Positions 29,322 to 42,024 of a stretch of DNA of 64,000 nt are shown here, piece after piece. Source of the DNA: Pseudomonas fluorescens NCIMB 11764 (GTDB taxonomy: Bacteria > Pseudomonadota > Gammaproteobacteria > Pseudomonadales > Pseudomonadaceae); NCBI RefSeq assembly GCF_000293885.2, contig NZ_CP010945.1, forward strand, positions 6,716,001 through 6,780,000, in the 5' to 3' direction. The position numbers and the translations under genes were made by a program. Numbering within the stretch: position 1 is the first letter of the stretch; every line of letters starts with the position of its first letter. The notes under the pieces are model-generated. The model was given only the letters and a program-made list of their open reading frames with translations. It did no database searches and was not told where the DNA came from.

Positions 29322-30052
29322 TCTCTATCAAGAATGTCAACAAGTGGTATGGCGACTTCCAGGTACTGACTGACTGCAGCACCGAGGTCAAAAAAGGCGA
29401 AGTGATCGTGGTTTGCGGCCCGTCCGGTTCCGGCAAATCCACCTTGATCAAATGCGTCAACGCGCTGGAACCGTTCCAGAAAGGCGACATCGTCGTCGAC
29501 GGCACGTCCATCGCCGACCCGAAGACCAACCTGCCGAAACTGCGTTCTCGCGTGGGCATGGTGTTCCAGCATTTCGAGCTGTTCCCGCACCTGACCATCA
29601 CCGAAAACCTGACCATCGCGCAGATCAAGGTGTTGGGCCGCAGCAAGGAAGAGGCCACCAAGAAAGGTCTGCAATTGCTCGAGCGCGTGGGTCTCTCGGC
29701 CCACGCTCACAAGCATCCGGGTCAGCTCTCCGGTGGTCAGCAACAGCGTGTGGCGATTGCCCGTGCACTGGCGATGGACCCGATCGTCATGCTGTTTGAC
29801 GAACCGACCTCGGCGCTCGACCCTGAAATGGTCAATGAAGTACTCGACGTGATGGTGCAACTGGCCCATGAAGGCATGACCATGATGTGCGTGACCCACG
29901 AAATGGGCTTCGCCCGTAAAGTGGCGGACCGGGTGATCTTCATGGACGCCGGCAAAATCATCGAAGACTGCAAGAAAGAGGAGTTCTTCGGCGACATCAG
30001 CCACCGTGCCGAGCGTACCCAGCATTTCCTCGCCAAGATTCTGCAGCACTAA
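29318..30052 (+). CDS. aatP: Glutamate/aspartate ABC transporter ATPase
   Basis: 244 residues, GltL/GlnQ type. Walker [11 protein letters not shown]-loop FQHFELFPH, signature [15 protein letters not shown], Walker [13 protein letters not shown] and [10 protein letters not shown] are all present. It powers uptake through AatQM. Last gene of the operon; a REPIN separates it from aauS. Confidence 0.96.
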   Translation: MISIKNVNKWYGDFQVLTDCSTEVKKGEVIVVCGPSGSGKSTLIKCVNALEPFQKGDIVVDGTSIADPKTNLPKLRSRVGMVFQHFELFPHLTITENLTIAQIKVLGRSKEEATKKGLQLLERVGLSAHAHKHPGQLSGGQQQRVAIARALAMDPIVMLFDEPTSALDPEMVNEVLDVMVQLAHEGMTMMCVTHEMGFARKVADRVIFMDAGKIIEDCKKEEFFGDISHRAERTQHFLAKILQH

Positions 30053-30089
30053 AACGGTACTGCTCTCTCAGGAGGGCAGGATTGCTCTT

Positions 30090-30219
30090 GTGGCGAGGGA
30101 GCTTGCTCCCGCTGGGTCGCGAAGCGGCCCCAAACCCGGCAAATGCATGTATCTGACACACCGCATTTACCGGTTTTACGACTGCTTCGCAGTCGAGCGG
30201 GAGCAAGCTCCCTCGCCAC
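30090..30219. repeat. REPIN between aatP and aauS
   Basis: Left arm GTGGCGAGGGAGCTTGCTCC, right arm ending CCCTCGCCAC, with inner GGGTCGCGAAGCGGCC and CGACTGCTTCGCAGTCG palindromes; about 130 bases. It may set a limit to transcription between the transporter and regulator genes. Confidence 0.92.
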
Positions 30220-30286
30220 AGGTTCCGCGTTCGACTGGAAACCAGAGCAAGCCCGTTGCCAAGCTGGTTGACCCAAGGCATCTGTG

Positions 30287-32184
30287 ATGAAATGCGACCC
30301 CACTCTCTATCGCGCAGCAAAGCCATCACTCGCCGTGAAACCCCGTCTGATCCGCCATCTGTTCCTGCCGCCGCTGGTCATCGCTCTGATGATCGGATTG
30401 GGTTTTCTCGGCTTCTGGGTCAGTGAGCACTACGGAATCCGCAGCCTCAGCGAGAACGGCCAGCGTCAGCTCGAACTGCACGCCCGCGCCGTCGAGAGCG
30501 AGATCAGCAAATACACCTACCTGCCCAGCTTGCTGGAACTCGAATCCAGCGTCTCGAAGCTGTTGGCCGACCCGTCTCCGGAACACCGGCAAACGGTCAA
30601 TGAATACCTCGAAGGCCTGAACCGGCGCAGCCGCAGTCGGGCCATCTACGTGATGGACACCACCGGTCGTGTCATGGCCACCAGCAACTGGCGCGACGTC
30701 GACAGTTACCTCGGTGAAGACCTGTCCTTCCGCGCCTACTTCCAGAACGCCGTGCGCGGCCAGCCCGGCCGTTTCTATGGCATCGGCAGCACCAACGGCG
30801 AACCCGGTTATTACCTGGCCCATGGCCTGGAAGAACACGGCAAGATCATCGGTGTCGCGGTGGTCAAAGTCCGCCTCGAAGCCATGGAAGAACGCTGGCA
30901 GCGCGCGCGCCTCGAAGCCTTTGTCAGCGACGAAAACGGCATCATCATTCTCTCCAGCGATCCGGCGCGCCGGCTGAAATCAGTCGTGCCACTGAGCGAC
31001 GAGACCAAGGAGAAACTCGCCCGCAGTCTTCAGTACTACTGGTTTCCACTGAACGAACTGCAACCGCTGGCCCGGGAAAAACTGGCCGAAGGCGAGGAAA
31101 AACTGACCTTCCCGGCCAACAGCGAAGTGGAGTCCGACGAAGAGGACATCAGTTACCTCTCGCAAACCCGCCCCTTGAGCGACACCCCGTGGAATTTCAC
31201 CCTGCTCACGCCGCTGCAGGATTTGCGTCGCGAAGCGATCAATCAGGGGATTCTGGTGGCCGTGGCGTTTGCCCTGGTGGCGTTCCTGCTGATTGCCTGG
31301 AACGAGCGGCGCAAGGTGATCGCCACCCGCCTCGCCGCCCGGGAAGCCTTGCAGGAAGCCAACAATCAACTGGAGCGTCGGATTACCGAACGCACCACCG
31401 ATCTGCGCGCCAGCAACGAGCGACTCAAGGGTCAGATCCGCGAACGCCGTCAGGCCGAAGAGACATTGCGGCGCGCCCAGGATGAACTGGTGCAGGCCGG
31501 AAAACTCGCCGCCATCGGCCAGATGTCCACCAGCATCGCCCACGAATTGAATCAACCGCTGGCGGCGCTACGCACCCTGTCCGGCAACACCGTGCGCTTT
31601 CTCGAGCGCGGGCAACTGGATGTGGCCAGCACCAACCTCAAGACCATCAACGAACTGATCGATCGCATGGGCCGGATCACCGCCAGCCTGCGCTCCTTTG
31701 CCCGGCGCGGCGACGACAAGGGCCAGGCCTGCCTCGGCAAAGCAATGGACGCCGCGCTGCAACTGCTCGGCGGACGCGTGGAAAGTGTCCCGCTGCAATT
31801 GCATCGAGAATTCGCCGACGTACAGGTGCAGATTGACCAGACCCGCCTGGAGCAGATTCTGGTCAACCTGATCGGCAACGCCCTCGATGCCATGCAGTCG
31901 CAGCCCCAACCGGAGCTGTGGCTTGAAGGCGAAGAGTTCGATGGCAAATATCGCCTGCGGGTCCGCGACAACGGTCATGGCATCGACGCCGAAGCGCGCA
32001 AGCACCTGTTCGAACCGTTCTTCACCACCAAACCCGGTGAGCAGGGTCTGGGCCTAGGCCTGACCCTTTCCGCCAGCCTGGCCGCCGCGACGGGCGGACA
32101 TTTGGGTGTCGAGCACCCGGCCAGCGGTGGTACCACCTTCGTCCTCAGTTTACCGTTGGTAAGCCCTACTCCTGCCGAGCCAAT

Positions 32185-32188
<4 letters not shown>
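30287..32188 (+). CDS. aauS: Sensor histidine kinase of the acidic amino acid system
   Basis: 633 residues, DctB-like. A first membrane segment (about 26-46), a periplasmic tandem PAS (dCache-like) sensor of about 270 residues, and a second membrane segment (about 321-338) come first. A coiled coil to residue 400 is followed by an HWE-free HisKA domain with His419 in SIAHELNQPLAAL and an ATPase domain (RDNGHGID, FTTKPGEQGLGLGL). ATG 30287 is preferred to the GTG three bases earlier. It senses acidic amino acids and phosphorylates AauR; the genes overlap by 4 bases. Confidence 0.93.
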
Positions 32189-33513
<1,325 letters not shown>

Positions 33514-33645
33514 CGGACCTGATGCTCAAGGCTGGCTCCGGGCGGTGTTCCGACGAAGACGGCGTGTCAGATACTTCATGACTGTTCCGTCGCCTTCGCC
33601 GGCACGTCGGATCACCGCACCGATCGCTCCTGCAGGTTCTGCGTT

Positions 33646-34551
33646 TTACTGCCCGTAAACCTTCTGCAACTGCGCTTGCGTCAGCGCATCCTCGAACGGC
33701 ACCGGCACTGATTTCACTGCGCCGTAGAGGTTGCGATAACGCCAATAGGTGCCGTTATTCGCCAACTGATAACCGCGCTCGACCACACGCTGGCCATCGA
33801 GCACATACCGCAAGGTTTCCTGGGCGGCCTCCGGCGGTGCCGGCAGCATCAGGTCGGTGGCTAAAACACGCATGGACTCGTCGATGCACTCGTCGAGCAC
33901 GGCCGTGACCCTCGCCAGATCCAGAGTGCCGTCGTCGATGCATTGCTTGCCGCAACGCCGAACTGGCTGGCTCGCCACTTCAATGCGCATGCGATACAGC
34001 GCCGAACCGGCAATGTCCTGGACCTGCACCTGATTGACCAGCACAAAGCTGCCGCGATCGGGGGTGAGCATCAGTTTCGGTTCGATCACCAGCCGCGCGG
34101 TGACTTGCCCCTCACCTTGTTTCAGCCCGGCCACTTGCGACGCTTGTTGATAGCGCTGTTGCAGACGTTCCTGCAATGGCACGCCGGCGAGCAGGTCGGC
34201 CATCGGACGCGAATCCTTGAGCGCAGAGTTTTCTGCATCGCGCTGCAAGCTGCCGCTGCCCATCTGAGTGTTGATCAGGCTCGCCACCAGCAAACCTGCC
34301 AGTCCTGCCGCATTGGCACCCGCCACCAGGTTATGACTCGACGAAGCCGCCTTCTGCGCCGCCTCGGCGTCAATCACCGTGCTGGCACCGACAAACGCCT
34401 GCGGCAGTTGCATGTCCACTTTCAGTCCATGAGCCTGGACGTAGGATGCGGCACTCTGCGACTTGAAACCGGCCTCGGGCGCCGGTTTCTGCGCGCAACC
34501 GGCGAGCACCAGCAGGGCCAGCGCACTGGCCCCCATGATCGAGCGCTTCAT
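33646..34551 (-). CDS. Lipoprotein of unknown function
   Basis: 301 residues. An N-terminal signal with lipobox LAGC (Cys19) marks export and lipid anchoring. The body has no family I recognise. It contains a Gly/Ala-rich hydrophobic stretch near residue 80-95 and two CXXXC-like cysteines (RRCGKQC near 201). Its ATG overlaps the stop of the upstream lipoprotein gene, so the two are made together and may act together at the outer membrane. Confidence 0.8.
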   Translation of the reverse strand: MKRSIMGASALALLVLAGCAQKPAPEAGFKSQSAASYVQAHGLKVDMQLPQAFVGASTVIDAEAAQKAASSSHNLVAGANAAGLAGLLVASLINTQMGSGSLQRDAENSALKDSRPMADLLAGVPLQERLQQRYQQASQVAGLKQGEGQVTARLVIEPKLMLTPDRGSFVLVNQVQVQDIAGSALYRMRIEVASQPVRRCGKQCIDDGTLDLARVTAVLDECIDESMRVLATDLMLPAPPEAAQETLRYVLDGQRVVERGYQLANNGTYWRYRNLYGAVKSVPVPFEDALTQAQLQKVYGQ

Positions 34552-35243
34552 TGCTCGAACGGTGTGATCATTTGCTGACGACTATTGTCCATGGCCTGGT
34601 AGAAGGCATTGGACAGGTTGGTGTAGGTCGGCTCATCCCACTCGCCCTGAGCCGCTTGCACCGCCGCGAAGGGTTTGAACCACAACAGTTTGTTGTCGGC
34701 CAGATCGACCACCAGGCCCTGCCCGCTCACCTGCGCCATCGGCACGCTGGTCGGCACGAATCCGTAGTAGCTGCGGGTGGCGCCGGTGGCGAAGACATTC
34801 ACCAGCAACAGGCGATCGACGCCGTAAGCGCCCTTGATCGGAGTCAGGTCCCGGCCCATGTAGCCTTCGCGGAAACTGGTTTGTTTATAGACATTCAGGT
34901 CGACCGGCTCATTGATCCTCTTGACCTTGTAGCCCTTGGCCTGCAGTTTGGCGACGATGACATCCGGCAACGTGTTCAGGTCGCGCACTTGCCATTTTTC
35001 GACGTTGTCGCTGAGTTTGCTGTTCACGCCCCGATTGATCGCGTAATCGAGCATCCCCTGTTGACCGGTCAGTGCCAGCACAGGCGCCGGCACCACAGTG
35101 ATGGCCACACCGATGGTCGGCTCCTTGGCATCCCAGAATTGTTTATCCAGCGGAACAGGCGGTTGGATGTGGGCGCAGCCGGTAAGGCTCAGGCAAGCGA
35201 GTAAAGTGAGCGCTGCCCACGTGCGAAAGGCGTGAAGAGTCAT
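34548..35243 (-). CDS. Lipoprotein of unknown function
   Basis: 231 residues with a signal peptide and lipobox LTGC (Cys22). The mature part starts AHIQPPVPLDKQFW. No catalytic motif is evident. A ribosome site AGGGAT stands before ATG 35243. First gene of a two-gene lipoprotein operon with the 33646-34551 gene. The 100 bases upstream look AT-rich and promoter-like. Confidence 0.8.
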   Translation of the reverse strand: MTLHAFRTWAALTLLACLSLTGCAHIQPPVPLDKQFWDAKEPTIGVAITVVPAPVLALTGQQGMLDYAINRGVNSKLSDNVEKWQVRDLNTLPDVIVAKLQAKGYKVKRINEPVDLNVYKQTSFREGYMGRDLTPIKGAYGVDRLLLVNVFATGATRSYYGFVPTSVPMAQVSGQGLVVDLADNKLLWFKPFAAVQAAQGEWDEPTYTNLSNAFYQAMDNSRQQMITPFEQ

Positions 35244-35343
35244 GGATCAAATCCCTATGATTGAAATCGTTGCTGCCTATATCGGCAAGAACGGCTGAAA
35301 CCATAGTGGCATATTGATATATTTCTATTCAACTGCGATCCGA

Positions 35344-36009
35344 TCAACTGACCGTGCCGCCCTTCGCCTCGCTCATGATCTGTCGAATCGCCCCGACAAA
35401 GGTTTCCACCGGCTGCCCGCCGCTGACCGCGTACTGCCCGTTGAAGACCACGGTCGGCACCGAACTGACGCCGCGGGACAGCCACAACTGCTCTTCCTCC
35501 CGCACCTCCCTGGCGAACTCGTCCGATGCCAGAATCGCCTCGGCCCGCTGCCGGTCCAGCCCAACGCTTTGCGCGATCTGCGCCAACTGAGCGTGGTCGG
35601 AAGGATTGCCGCCGTCGGTGAAATACGCCTTGAACAGCGCCTCCTTCAGATTGAACTGCAACCCTTCCAGCCCCGCCCAGTACAACAAACGGTGAGCATC
35701 GAAAGTGTTGTAGATGCGGCTGTTACCGTCCGTGCGAAAGGCAAAGCCGACTTCGGCGCCGCGTGCGCGAATCATCTCGCGGTTCTTTTGCGATTGCTCC
35801 GGGGTCGAACCGTATTTCTCGGTGATGTGTTCGGTGATGTTCTGCCCTTCAGGGCTCATCTTCGGATTCAGCTCGAACGGCTGGAAACGGATTTCGGCCT
35901 GGACCTCGTCGCCCAGCAAATCCAGAGCGCGGGTCAGGCCGTACAGACCCACAACGCACCACGGGCAGGACACGTCGCTGACGAAATCGATCTTCAGGGG
36001 AGCACTCAT
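35344..36009 (-). CDS. DsbA-family oxidoreductase, FrnE type
   Basis: 221 residues from ATG 36009 (GAGG site upstream). The thioredoxin fold has the CPWC active site at Cys15-Cys18 ([10 protein letters not shown]) and the [12 protein letters not shown] cis-Pro region. There is no signal peptide, so it is a cytoplasmic protein of the FrnE/2-hydroxychromene-2-carboxylate isomerase-like group rather than a periplasmic DsbA. FrnE proteins have disulfide-related activity; the substrate here is unknown. Confidence 0.88.
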   Translation of the reverse strand: MSAPLKIDFVSDVSCPWCVVGLYGLTRALDLLGDEVQAEIRFQPFELNPKMSPEGQNITEHITEKYGSTPEQSQKNREMIRARGAEVGFAFRTDGNSRIYNTFDAHRLLYWAGLEGLQFNLKEALFKAYFTDGGNPSDHAQLAQIAQSVGLDRQRAEAILASDEFAREVREEEQLWLSRGVSSVPTVVFNGQYAVSGGQPVETFVGAIRQIMSEAKGGTVS

Positions 36010-36143
36010 CACACACCTCGCAGGCTGAACACAGGCCGAAAATGATGAACGATACACCTGTGGAAGCGGCATGGTTGTCTGTCTGCAAGAGACAGGCCGC
36101 CTTCGCCAGAATGCCGGCCCCGTTCCCACAGTGGATTTCGGTG

Positions 36144-37178
36144 CTACAGAAGGTTGTGTTCAACCACAGGATCAATCTGCGCCCAATGCGAAGTGTCTTC
36201 GCGATGAGCCTGCAGATAAGGCAACACCGCCGCCAGCAACGGTGCTTTAAACGCCTCCTGAAAACGATGAGCCAACCCAGGAATCAGCTTCAACTGACTA
36301 CCGTGAATATGCGCTGCCAAATGCACCCCATGCATCACCGGCAACAGCGGATCGGCAGTGCCATGAACCACCAGCGTCGGCACCCGCAACTGATTAAGCA
36401 ACGCCACCCGACTTGGCTCCGCGAGGATCGCCATGATCTGGCGCTTCACACCCTCGGGGTTGAACGCCCGGTCATAAGACAGCGCCGCCTGATGCAGCAG
36501 GGCCTGCCGATCATCGTTCACCGTCGGACTCCCCAGCGCTGCCAGCAAGTCGGCCTGCTGCTCCAGCGCCACTTCGCGATTCGGCGCACCACGGCGCGAG
36601 AGCAACTGCACCAAGGCCGCATTGGGCGCCGGCAAACCTTCGGCACCGGAAGTGGTCATGATCAACGTCAGACTCTCGATCCGCTGCGGCGCCATGGCCG
36701 CCATATGCTGGGCGATCATCCCGCCCATGCTCGCGCCCAGCACATGGAATTGATCGACGTGCAACGCATCCATCAGACCCAGCGCATCATCGGCCATGTC
36801 CGTCAGGGAATACGGTGCCGAAACCGGCAAACCGAGTTTGTAGCGCAGCACTTCGAAGGTCAGATTGGCGTCGACCGGCGCCTGTCGCCAGGTGGACAGG
36901 CCGACATCGCGATTGTCATATCGAATCACCCGAAAGCCCTGCTGGCAGAGCGCAACCACCACCTCGTCCGGCCAGTGAATCAACTGCCCGCCCAGCCCCA
37001 TCACCAGCAGCAGTGCCGGGTCCGAGGCACGGCCGATGCTCTGGTACGCCAGGCTCACCTGCGCCAGATCGGCGTGTTCGGTCGGAACATTCACATCACA
37101 TCGAGAGGCCGCAAAGGACGGCAGGCCGAACAACAACGCGGCCAGGAAAACCGCTGTCGAAAAAAAACGTGCACTCAT
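36144..37178 (-). CDS. Exported alpha/beta hydrolase
   Basis: 344 residues. Signal peptide of about 23 residues (cleavage near SFAAS), then an alpha/beta-hydrolase fold. Oxyanion region [12 protein letters not shown], nucleophile elbow GASMGG, acid in HGTADPLLP and catalytic His in GLAHRF. The substrate is unknown; the family includes esterases and lactone hydrolases. The 37179-37335 gap shows no other feature. Confidence 0.85.
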   Translation of the reverse strand: MSARFFSTAVFLAALLFGLPSFAASRCDVNVPTEHADLAQVSLAYQSIGRASDPALLLVMGLGGQLIHWPDEVVVALCQQGFRVIRYDNRDVGLSTWRQAPVDANLTFEVLRYKLGLPVSAPYSLTDMADDALGLMDALHVDQFHVLGASMGGMIAQHMAAMAPQRIESLTLIMTTSGAEGLPAPNAALVQLLSRRGAPNREVALEQQADLLAALGSPTVNDDRQALLHQAALSYDRAFNPEGVKRQIMAILAEPSRVALLNQLRVPTLVVHGTADPLLPVMHGVHLAAHIHGSQLKLIPGLAHRFQEAFKAPLLAAVLPYLQAHREDTSHWAQIDPVVEHNLL

Positions 37179-37335
37179 GAAAAAACACCGAAACGCAGAA
37201 CCCCAGTAGAGCGCGAGTCTGATGAAGTTTGATCAAGCGCGCTGCCACAGTTACGTGACAGTTTGATGAAGAGTGCTGAACGGTCATATTCAACACCGCG
37301 CTTTCATTCATCGTCCGGGCAGACGCCACAGAAGC

Positions 37336-39648
37336 TTAAGCCAACTGACTCCGCAACTGCCGCGCCGCCGCCACCATGTTCACCAACGCCGCTTCCGTCT
37401 CCGGCCAAGCCCGGGTTTTCAGACCGCAATCCGGGTTCACCCACAACCGTTCCGCCGGAATCCGCTTCACGGCCTTGCTCATCAACTTGACCATCTCCGC
37501 CGTGTCCGGCACCCGTGGCGAGTGAATGTCATACACACCCGGGCCGATATCGTTCGGGTAGTCGAACGCTTCGAAGGCCTCCAGCAATTCCATGTCCGAA
37601 CGCGAGGTTTCAATGGTGATCACGTCAGCATCCATCGCCGCGATGGCCTCGATCACGTCGTTGAATTCGCTGTAGCACATGTGGGTGTGGATCTGGGTTT
37701 CATCGCGCACACCGGACGCACTCAAGCGAAACGCTTGCACCGCCCAATCGAGGTATTCCTGCCATTGCGCCCGACGCAGCGGCAAACCTTCGCGGAACGC
37801 CGCTTCGTCGATCTGGACGATCTTGATGCCGGCGTTTTCCAGGTCCAGCACCTCGTCACGCAGGGCCAGCGCCAACTGCTGCGCCTGGACTTTGCGCGAA
37901 ACGTCTTCCCGCGGGAACGACCACATCAGCATGGTCACCGGACCGGTGAGCATGCCTTTCATGACTTTGTCGGTCAGGCTTTGCGCATAAGTGATCCAGT
38001 CGACAGTCATGGCGTTCGGACGGCTCAGGTCGCCGTAGATGATCGCCGGTTTCACACAACGGGAACCGTAGCTCTGTACCCAGCCAAAACGGGTGAACAG
38101 GTAGCCGTCCAGCTGCTCGGCGAAATACTCCACCATGTCGTTGCGTTCGGCTTCACCATGGACCAGCACATCCAGGCCCAGGCGTTCCTGGACTTGCACG
38201 GCGTGGCGGATTTCGCTGTGCATGGCGTCGGTGTAATCGTTGGCCGACAGCTTGCCTTGCTTGAACGCCTGACGCGCCAGGCGGATCGAACCGGTCTGCG
38301 GGAACGAACCGATGGTGGTGGTCGGAAACGCCGGTAGCTTCAACCTTGTGCGCTGTTGCTCGATGCGTTTGGCAAACGGCGAGTGGCGCTGGCTGTCGGC
38401 TGCACCGATGGCGTTGATGCGGGCTTGCACTTGCGCTTTGTGGATACGCGGAGACTCGGCGCGGCTGGCCTGAATCGCCCGGCTTTCGCCCAGGGCGGCT
38501 TGCACCTTGGGCGACTGCGGGTCGTTAAGTGCATCACGCAGCACAGCGATTTCGCCACACTTCTGCACGGCAAACGCCAGCCAGCTTTTCAGTTCCGGAT
38601 CGAGTTTGTCTTCACGCTCCAGGTCCACCGGACTGTGCAGCAACGAGCAGGAACTGCTGACCCACAGGTTGTCGCCAAAGCGTTCCTGGGCCAATTGCAG
38701 TTGTGCGAGCACCGGCTCCAGTTCGCAACGCCAGACGTTGCGGCCGTTGACCAGGCCCACCGAGAGAATCTTGTAGGTCGGCAGACGATCGAGCACGTGG
38801 AGCAGTTGGTCGGGGGCGCGCACCGCATCGATGTGCAAACCTTGCACTGGCAAACCGACGGCCAGACCGAGGTTGTCTTGCAGGCCACTGAAGTAGGTCG
38901 CCACCAGCTTTTTCAGCGGCGAATACTGGAGGATGTGATAAGCGCGTTCGAAAGCATTTTTCCATTCTTGCGGCAGGTCGAGGGTCAGGATCGGCTCGTC
39001 GATCTGCACCCACTCCACGCCTTGGGCGGCGAGACGACCGAGGATTTCGCCGTAGATCGGCAGCAGGCGTTCCAGCAGGTCGAGCTTGTCGAAGTCGTTG
39101 CCTTTGGCCTTGCCCAGCCACAGGTACGTCAGCGGGCCGATGATCACTGGTTTGACGTTATGGCCAAGGGCCCGGGCTTCGTCGACTTCGTCGAACAACT
39201 GTTCCCAGCTAAGCTTGAACTGTTGGTCTGCGCTGAATTCCGGGACCAGGTAGTGGTAGTTGGTATCGAACCACTTGGTCAGTTCCTGTGCATATTGCGC
39301 CTTGGTGTGTTCGCCGCCGCAGCAGGCTGCAGTTGCACCTCGGGCCATGGCGAACAGCGTGTCCAGCGTCGGCAGGCCGTTGGCGTTTTTGGCACTGTCG
39401 AAACGCTCCGGGATCACACCAAAGGTTAGGGAATGGGTCAGCACCTGGTCGTACCAGGCGAAGTCGCCGACCGGCAGCAGGTCGATGCCGGCGTCTTTCT
39501 GCAATTGCCAGTGGGTGGCGCGCAGTTGGGCACCGACGTTTTTCAGCGCGTCCTGATCGAGATCGCCCTTCCAGTAGGATTCGAGGGCTTTTTTCAGTTC
39601 GCGGTCAGCGCCGATGCGTGGAAAACCAAGTGTGTGGGCCAGAGCCAT
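37336..39648 (-). CDS. metE: Cobalamin-independent methionine synthase
   Basis: 770 residues, typical double-barrel MetE. It transfers a methyl group from 5-methyltetrahydropteroyl-triglutamate to homocysteine. Zinc and homocysteine-site marks in the C-terminal barrel: [34 protein letters not shown] and [19 protein letters not shown] ribosome site before ATG 39648. Divergent from metR, whose product normally activates it. Confidence 0.98.
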   Translation of the reverse strand: MALAHTLGFPRIGADRELKKALESYWKGDLDQDALKNVGAQLRATHWQLQKDAGIDLLPVGDFAWYDQVLTHSLTFGVIPERFDSAKNANGLPTLDTLFAMARGATAACCGGEHTKAQYAQELTKWFDTNYHYLVPEFSADQQFKLSWEQLFDEVDEARALGHNVKPVIIGPLTYLWLGKAKGNDFDKLDLLERLLPIYGEILGRLAAQGVEWVQIDEPILTLDLPQEWKNAFERAYHILQYSPLKKLVATYFSGLQDNLGLAVGLPVQGLHIDAVRAPDQLLHVLDRLPTYKILSVGLVNGRNVWRCELEPVLAQLQLAQERFGDNLWVSSSCSLLHSPVDLEREDKLDPELKSWLAFAVQKCGEIAVLRDALNDPQSPKVQAALGESRAIQASRAESPRIHKAQVQARINAIGAADSQRHSPFAKRIEQQRTRLKLPAFPTTTIGSFPQTGSIRLARQAFKQGKLSANDYTDAMHSEIRHAVQVQERLGLDVLVHGEAERNDMVEYFAEQLDGYLFTRFGWVQSYGSRCVKPAIIYGDLSRPNAMTVDWITYAQSLTDKVMKGMLTGPVTMLMWSFPREDVSRKVQAQQLALALRDEVLDLENAGIKIVQIDEAAFREGLPLRRAQWQEYLDWAVQAFRLSASGVRDETQIHTHMCYSEFNDVIEAIAAMDADVITIETSRSDMELLEAFEAFDYPNDIGPGVYDIHSPRVPDTAEMVKLMSKAVKRIPAERLWVNPDCGLKTRAWPETEAALVNMVAAARQLRSQLA

Positions 39649-39769
39649 GGTGAGTTCCTTCCTAGATTAGAGGCCGTAAAACATGGCCCTATTGTCGACA
39701 GCCAACCCAACATGAGACAAACTCAACCTTTTCGTGTTGATCACAAGTTTTCCTCATGGAGCCCAACCG

Positions 39770-40687
39770 GTGCTTGAAATCCGCCACTTGAAGACCCTGC
39801 ACGCCTTGCGCGAAGCCGACAGCCTGGTCGATGCCGCCGACCGCCTGCACCTGACGCAATCAGCCCTGTCCCACCAGTTCAAGGAGCTGGAAGAGCGCAT
39901 GGGCATGCCGTTGTTCGTACGCAAGACCAAACCGGTGCGTTTCACCAGCGCCGGTTTGCGCCTGCTGCAATTGGCCGACGCCACTTTGCCGCTGCTACGC
40001 GGCGCCGAGCGTGATATCGCGCGGCTGGCCGGTGGCACCGCCGGGCGCTTGCACATGGCAATCGAATGCCACAGCTGCTTCCAGTGGCTGATGCCAACCA
40101 TCGACCAGTTCCGCGATGCGTGGCCGGAAGTCGAACTGGACCTGGCGTCGGGTTTCTCCTTCGCCCCGTTGCCAGCCCTGGCCCGTGGCGATCTGGATCT
40201 GGTGGTGACCTCCGATCCGCTGGAAATTGCCGGTATCACCTATGTGCCGCTGTTCACTTATGAAGCGATGCTCGCGGTGGCCAATCAGCACCGTTTGGCG
40301 AACAAGGCGTATATCGTTCCTGAAGATTTGCTGACCGAGACCTTGATCACTTACCCGGTGGAGCGTGATCGGCTGGATATTTTCACCCGTTTCCTGGAGC
40401 CGGCCGACATCGAACCGGCCCAGGTCCGCACCTCGGAGCTGACGGTGATGATGATGCAACTTGTAGCCAGCGGGCGTGGCGTGTGCGGCATGCCGCACTG
40501 GGCGCTGCATGAATACAGTTCACGGGGCTATGTGAAGGCCAAGCGGCTGGGTGAGAAAGGCTTGTTTGCGACGTTGTACGCGGGGATCCGCGCGGACATG
40601 CTGGATGCGCCGTACATGCGTGATTTTCTGCTGACGGCGAAGGACACGTCGTTTTCTACGCTGGATGGGGTCAGCGCGGTTCGATAG
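39770..40687 (+). CDS. metR: LysR-type activator MetR
   Basis: 305 residues from GTG 39770 (LEIRHLKTLHALREADSL). It has a GGAG site upstream, and the protein then starts like other LysR regulators. N-terminal helix-turn-helix (AADRLHLTQSALSHQFKELE) and a C-terminal homocysteine-responsive domain. MetR activates metE with homocysteine as coactivator. It is divergent from metE across about 120 bases that must hold both promoters; I could not mark a clear TGAA-N5-TTCA site there. Confidence 0.93.
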   Translation: MLEIRHLKTLHALREADSLVDAADRLHLTQSALSHQFKELEERMGMPLFVRKTKPVRFTSAGLRLLQLADATLPLLRGAERDIARLAGGTAGRLHMAIECHSCFQWLMPTIDQFRDAWPEVELDLASGFSFAPLPALARGDLDLVVTSDPLEIAGITYVPLFTYEAMLAVANQHRLANKAYIVPEDLLTETLITYPVERDRLDIFTRFLEPADIEPAQVRTSELTVMMMQLVASGRGVCGMPHWALHEYSSRGYVKAKRLGEKGLFATLYAGIRADMLDAPYMRDFLLTAKDTSFSTLDGVSAVR

Positions 40688-40702
40688 CCGATACGGTCCC
40701 CT

Positions 40703-40833
40703 GTGGCGAGGGCGCTTGCTCCCGCTCGGCTGCGCAGCAGACGAAAATCCAGCCTATGCGGTGTACCTGAGAGAATAAGGTTGCAGGTTTTGGGGACGCT
40801 TCGCAGCCCGGCGGGAGCAAGCGCCCTCGCCAC
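40703..40833. repeat. REPIN after metR
   Basis: Left arm GTGGCGAGGGCGCTTGCTCC, right arm ending GCCCTCGCCAC; about 131 bases. The core carries GGCGCTTG in place of GGAGCTTG in both arms, a matched (compensatory) change. Confidence 0.92.
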
Positions 40834-40843
40834 AATAGCGGCC

Positions 40844-41365
40844 TTATGCCTCAAGTTCCTGGGCGACCTCCCGCCACATGTGGATCTTGTCGAAGTACTC
40901 TTCACCAACCCGCAGCGCCAGCGGCTCCAGGCCGAACTGGATGAAGCCGCATCGCTGGTACAAGTTGAACGCCGCTTCGTTGCCGGCGGTGACAGTCAGC
41001 TGAACCAGCCTCAGGACCGGGTGGGTTTGCGCCTCGGCCAGCGCCGCCTGCACCAATTGATAACCGAGCCCGCGCTGACGAACCTGGCCGGATACGTACA
41101 GGCCGAACAGCGTCGCCTTGTGCCGGGCCTTTTCACGAGGTTCGAAGGCCAGGCCGACGATGCCTCCCAATTGCCCTTGCTCAAATGCGCCGAACAGCAC
41201 ATCGAGCTTGCTGGTCAGGCGCGCCTCCCACCAGCTCAGCGGCATCGTCGCGCGCTCACGCACGCTGGAGGTGAACGCTTGAGGATGCAAGTCGTAGGCT
41301 TCGAGCATCAGCGCCCGATAGGCCAGTGCATGGTTGGCATCAAGCCGTTCAATCCACATGTTCAC
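40844..41365 (-). CDS. GNAT-family N-acetyltransferase
   Basis: 173 residues of the GCN5-related fold. Acetyl-CoA loop RQRGLGYQLVQAAL and the later NEAAFNLYQRCGF. The GTG start at 41365 overlaps the stop of the LysE gene (GTGA), which favours it over ATG 41359. The substrate cannot be told from sequence. It ends just before the REPIN. Confidence 0.85.
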   Translation of the reverse strand: MNMWIERLDANHALAYRALMLEAYDLHPQAFTSSVRERATMPLSWWEARLTSKLDVLFGAFEQGQLGGIVGLAFEPREKARHKATLFGLYVSGQVRQRGLGYQLVQAALAEAQTHPVLRLVQLTVTAGNEAAFNLYQRCGFIQFGLEPLALRVGEEYFDKIHMWREVAQELEA

Positions 41366-42000
41366 GCCGCCCTTCGTTGCTCAAGCATCAGCCGCACCGC
41401 CAGCGCCGACAGCACGAACCCCATGAAATAGCGTTGCAGCGCCAGCCAGGTCGGGTTGTTGACGAACCAGGACGCGATGCCTGCCGCAAACACCGCGATC
41501 AACAGGTTGACGCAGAAACTGACGCTGATCTGGGTCAAACCGAGAACGATGCTCTGGGTGAAGACAGAGCCATGCTCAGGCGTGATGAACTGCGGAAACA
41601 CCGACAGGTAAAACACGGCGATCTTCGGATTCAAGGCACTGGTCAGAAACCCCATGGTAATCAATTTGCGCGATGAATCCGGCGGCAACTGCTGCGCCTC
41701 GAACGGCGACCGCGCTCCCGGTTTGACCGCCTGCCAGGCCAGCCACATCAGGTACAGCGCCCCGGCCCACTTCAACACTTCATAGGCCATCGGCACGGCC
41801 AGGAACACCGCGGTCAAACCCGCCGCTGCGGCGAACAGATGCACGAAGAATCCGGCGACCACACCGAGCAACGAAGTCACCCCGGCCTTGCGCCCCTGGC
41901 AGATCGAACGGGAGATCAGGTAGATCATGTTCGGCCCCGGCGTCAGTACCATCAGCAACGCGGCAGCGGCGAAGATCAGCAAGTCTTGAAGCGGAATCAT
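41362..42000 (-). CDS. LysE/RhtB-family exporter
   Basis: 212 residues from ATG 42000 with AAGGA upstream. Six membrane segments. The family marks TPGPNMIYL and SALNPKIAVFYLSVFPQF are present. Members export amino acids or related small molecules. Middle gene of a three-gene strand run NUDIX-LysE-GNAT, coupled to the GNAT gene by a 4-base overlap. Confidence 0.9.
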   Translation of the reverse strand: MIPLQDLLIFAAAALLMVLTPGPNMIYLISRSICQGRKAGVTSLLGVVAGFFVHLFAAAAGLTAVFLAVPMAYEVLKWAGALYLMWLAWQAVKPGARSPFEAQQLPPDSSRKLITMGFLTSALNPKIAVFYLSVFPQFITPEHGSVFTQSIVLGLTQISVSFCVNLLIAVFAAGIASWFVNNPTWLALQRYFMGFVLSALAVRLMLEQRRAA

Positions 42001-42024
42001 GGGCAATCCTTGGTCCGTGAATAA

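Noticed and set aside
37273..38337. Long plus-strand open frame opposite metE, and a similar one at 38356-39429
   Set aside because: High-GC antisense shadows; Arg/His/Gln-rich composition typical of non-coding frames.
39649..39769. MetR operator or a metE riboswitch between metE and metR
   Set aside because: No clear TGAA-N5-TTCA repeat and no riboswitch-like structure could be read in the 120-base gap.
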